6,600 bases of DNA from Candidatus Pelagibacter sp. Lineage in GTDB: Bacteria > Pseudomonadota > Alphaproteobacteria > Pelagibacterales > Pelagibacteraceae. Both the position numbers and the translations under genes were made by a program. Under the pieces are notes generated by a model that saw nothing but the letters and a program-made list of their open reading frames with translations, had not been told where the DNA came from and made no database searches. The stretch is from contig JAPYTV010000048.1 of NCBI GenBank assembly GCA_029941985.1, positions 1 through 6,600 of the forward strand. Reading direction: 5' to 3'. Positions 6,469 to 6,600 of this stretch are shown piece after piece. The first letter of the stretch is position 1. Each line of letters starts with the position of its first letter.

Positions 6469-6600
6469 TTATTTTTTAGCTAACAATGTTTCACCTGCAA
6501 TTGTTTTTTGTCCTATTTTTATTAATGGTTTGTAGTTTTCAAAATAAACATCAGCCCTACTTCCAAATCTAATCATTCCAATTCTATCACCTTGTTTTAG
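6469..6600 (-). CDS. psd: Phosphatidylserine decarboxylase, C-terminal end (enters from right edge)
   Basis: The last 43 codons and the TAA stop (6471-6469) are in the window; the start and most of the protein lie beyond the right edge. The visible part reads through GDRIGMIRFGSRADVY (residues 4-19 of the fragment) and GQKTIAGETLLA (30-41), the conserved end of the short, PssA-linked type of phosphatidylserine decarboxylase. That end belongs to the pyruvoyl-bearing alpha chain. The self-cleavage Gly-Ser site that creates the pyruvoyl group should lie upstream and cannot be checked here. Psd decarboxylates phosphatidylserine made by PssA, encoded 3 bases downstream. The sequence match is good for such a short piece, and the pssA neighbour adds strong support. 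Confidence 0.9.
   Translation of the reverse strand, partial: LKQGDRIGMIRFGSRADVYFENYKPLIKIGQKTIAGETLLAKK

Noticed and set aside
6332..6535. Plus-strand open frame of 67 codons opposite pssA and the psd/pssA junction.
   Set aside because: It is antisense to two strongly conserved genes; the hydrophobic translation mirrors the pssA membrane segments.

Overview
The window looks like a housekeeping segment of a streamlined, very AT-rich alphaproteobacterium, most likely a SAR11/Pelagibacterales relative. That assignment is inferred from the roughly 30% G+C (judged by eye), lysine- and asparagine-rich proteins, near-absence of intergenic DNA, and alphaproteobacterial-looking versions of GuaA, GuaB, RlmE, PssA and Psd. 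No marker in the window settles the taxonomy.

All nine genes lie on the minus strand and are transcribed from right to left. In order they are: psd (C-terminal end only, entering from the right edge), pssA, a GT-A-fold glycosyltransferase, rlmE, guaB, a small exported TPR-like protein, guaA, panB, and the N-terminal part of an M24 creatinase/ectoine-hydrolase-like gene that runs off the left edge. Junctions are a 3-base gap (psd/pssA), direct abutment (pssA/glycosyltransferase), tandem stop codons then a TTG start (glycosyltransferase/rlmE), a 31-base gap (rlmE/guaB), a 1-base overlap (guaB/TPR), an 11-base overlap (TPR/guaA), direct abutment (guaA/panB) and a 3-base gap (panB/M24). The whole stretch could be one transcript. 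The only gap with room for a control element is the 31 bases before guaB, which also holds the only good Shine-Dalgarno sequence I found.

Functionally the genes form several blocks. Psd and PssA are consecutive enzymes of phosphatidylethanolamine synthesis, with a cytoplasmic glycosyltransferase of unknown acceptor just downstream. RlmE methylates 23S rRNA. GuaB and GuaA are the two steps from IMP to GMP, separated by the TPR-like gene. PanB makes ketopantoate for pantothenate and coenzyme A. The M24 protein probably degrades a small nitrogenous solute, possibly ectoine.

The most notable feature is that GuaB is a complete catalytic IMP dehydrogenase with the regulatory CBS (Bateman) module cleanly absent. 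I see no mobile element, CRISPR array, RNA gene, riboswitch or defence system, and no clearly undescribed multi-gene system. No non-coding stretch exceeds 31 bases.
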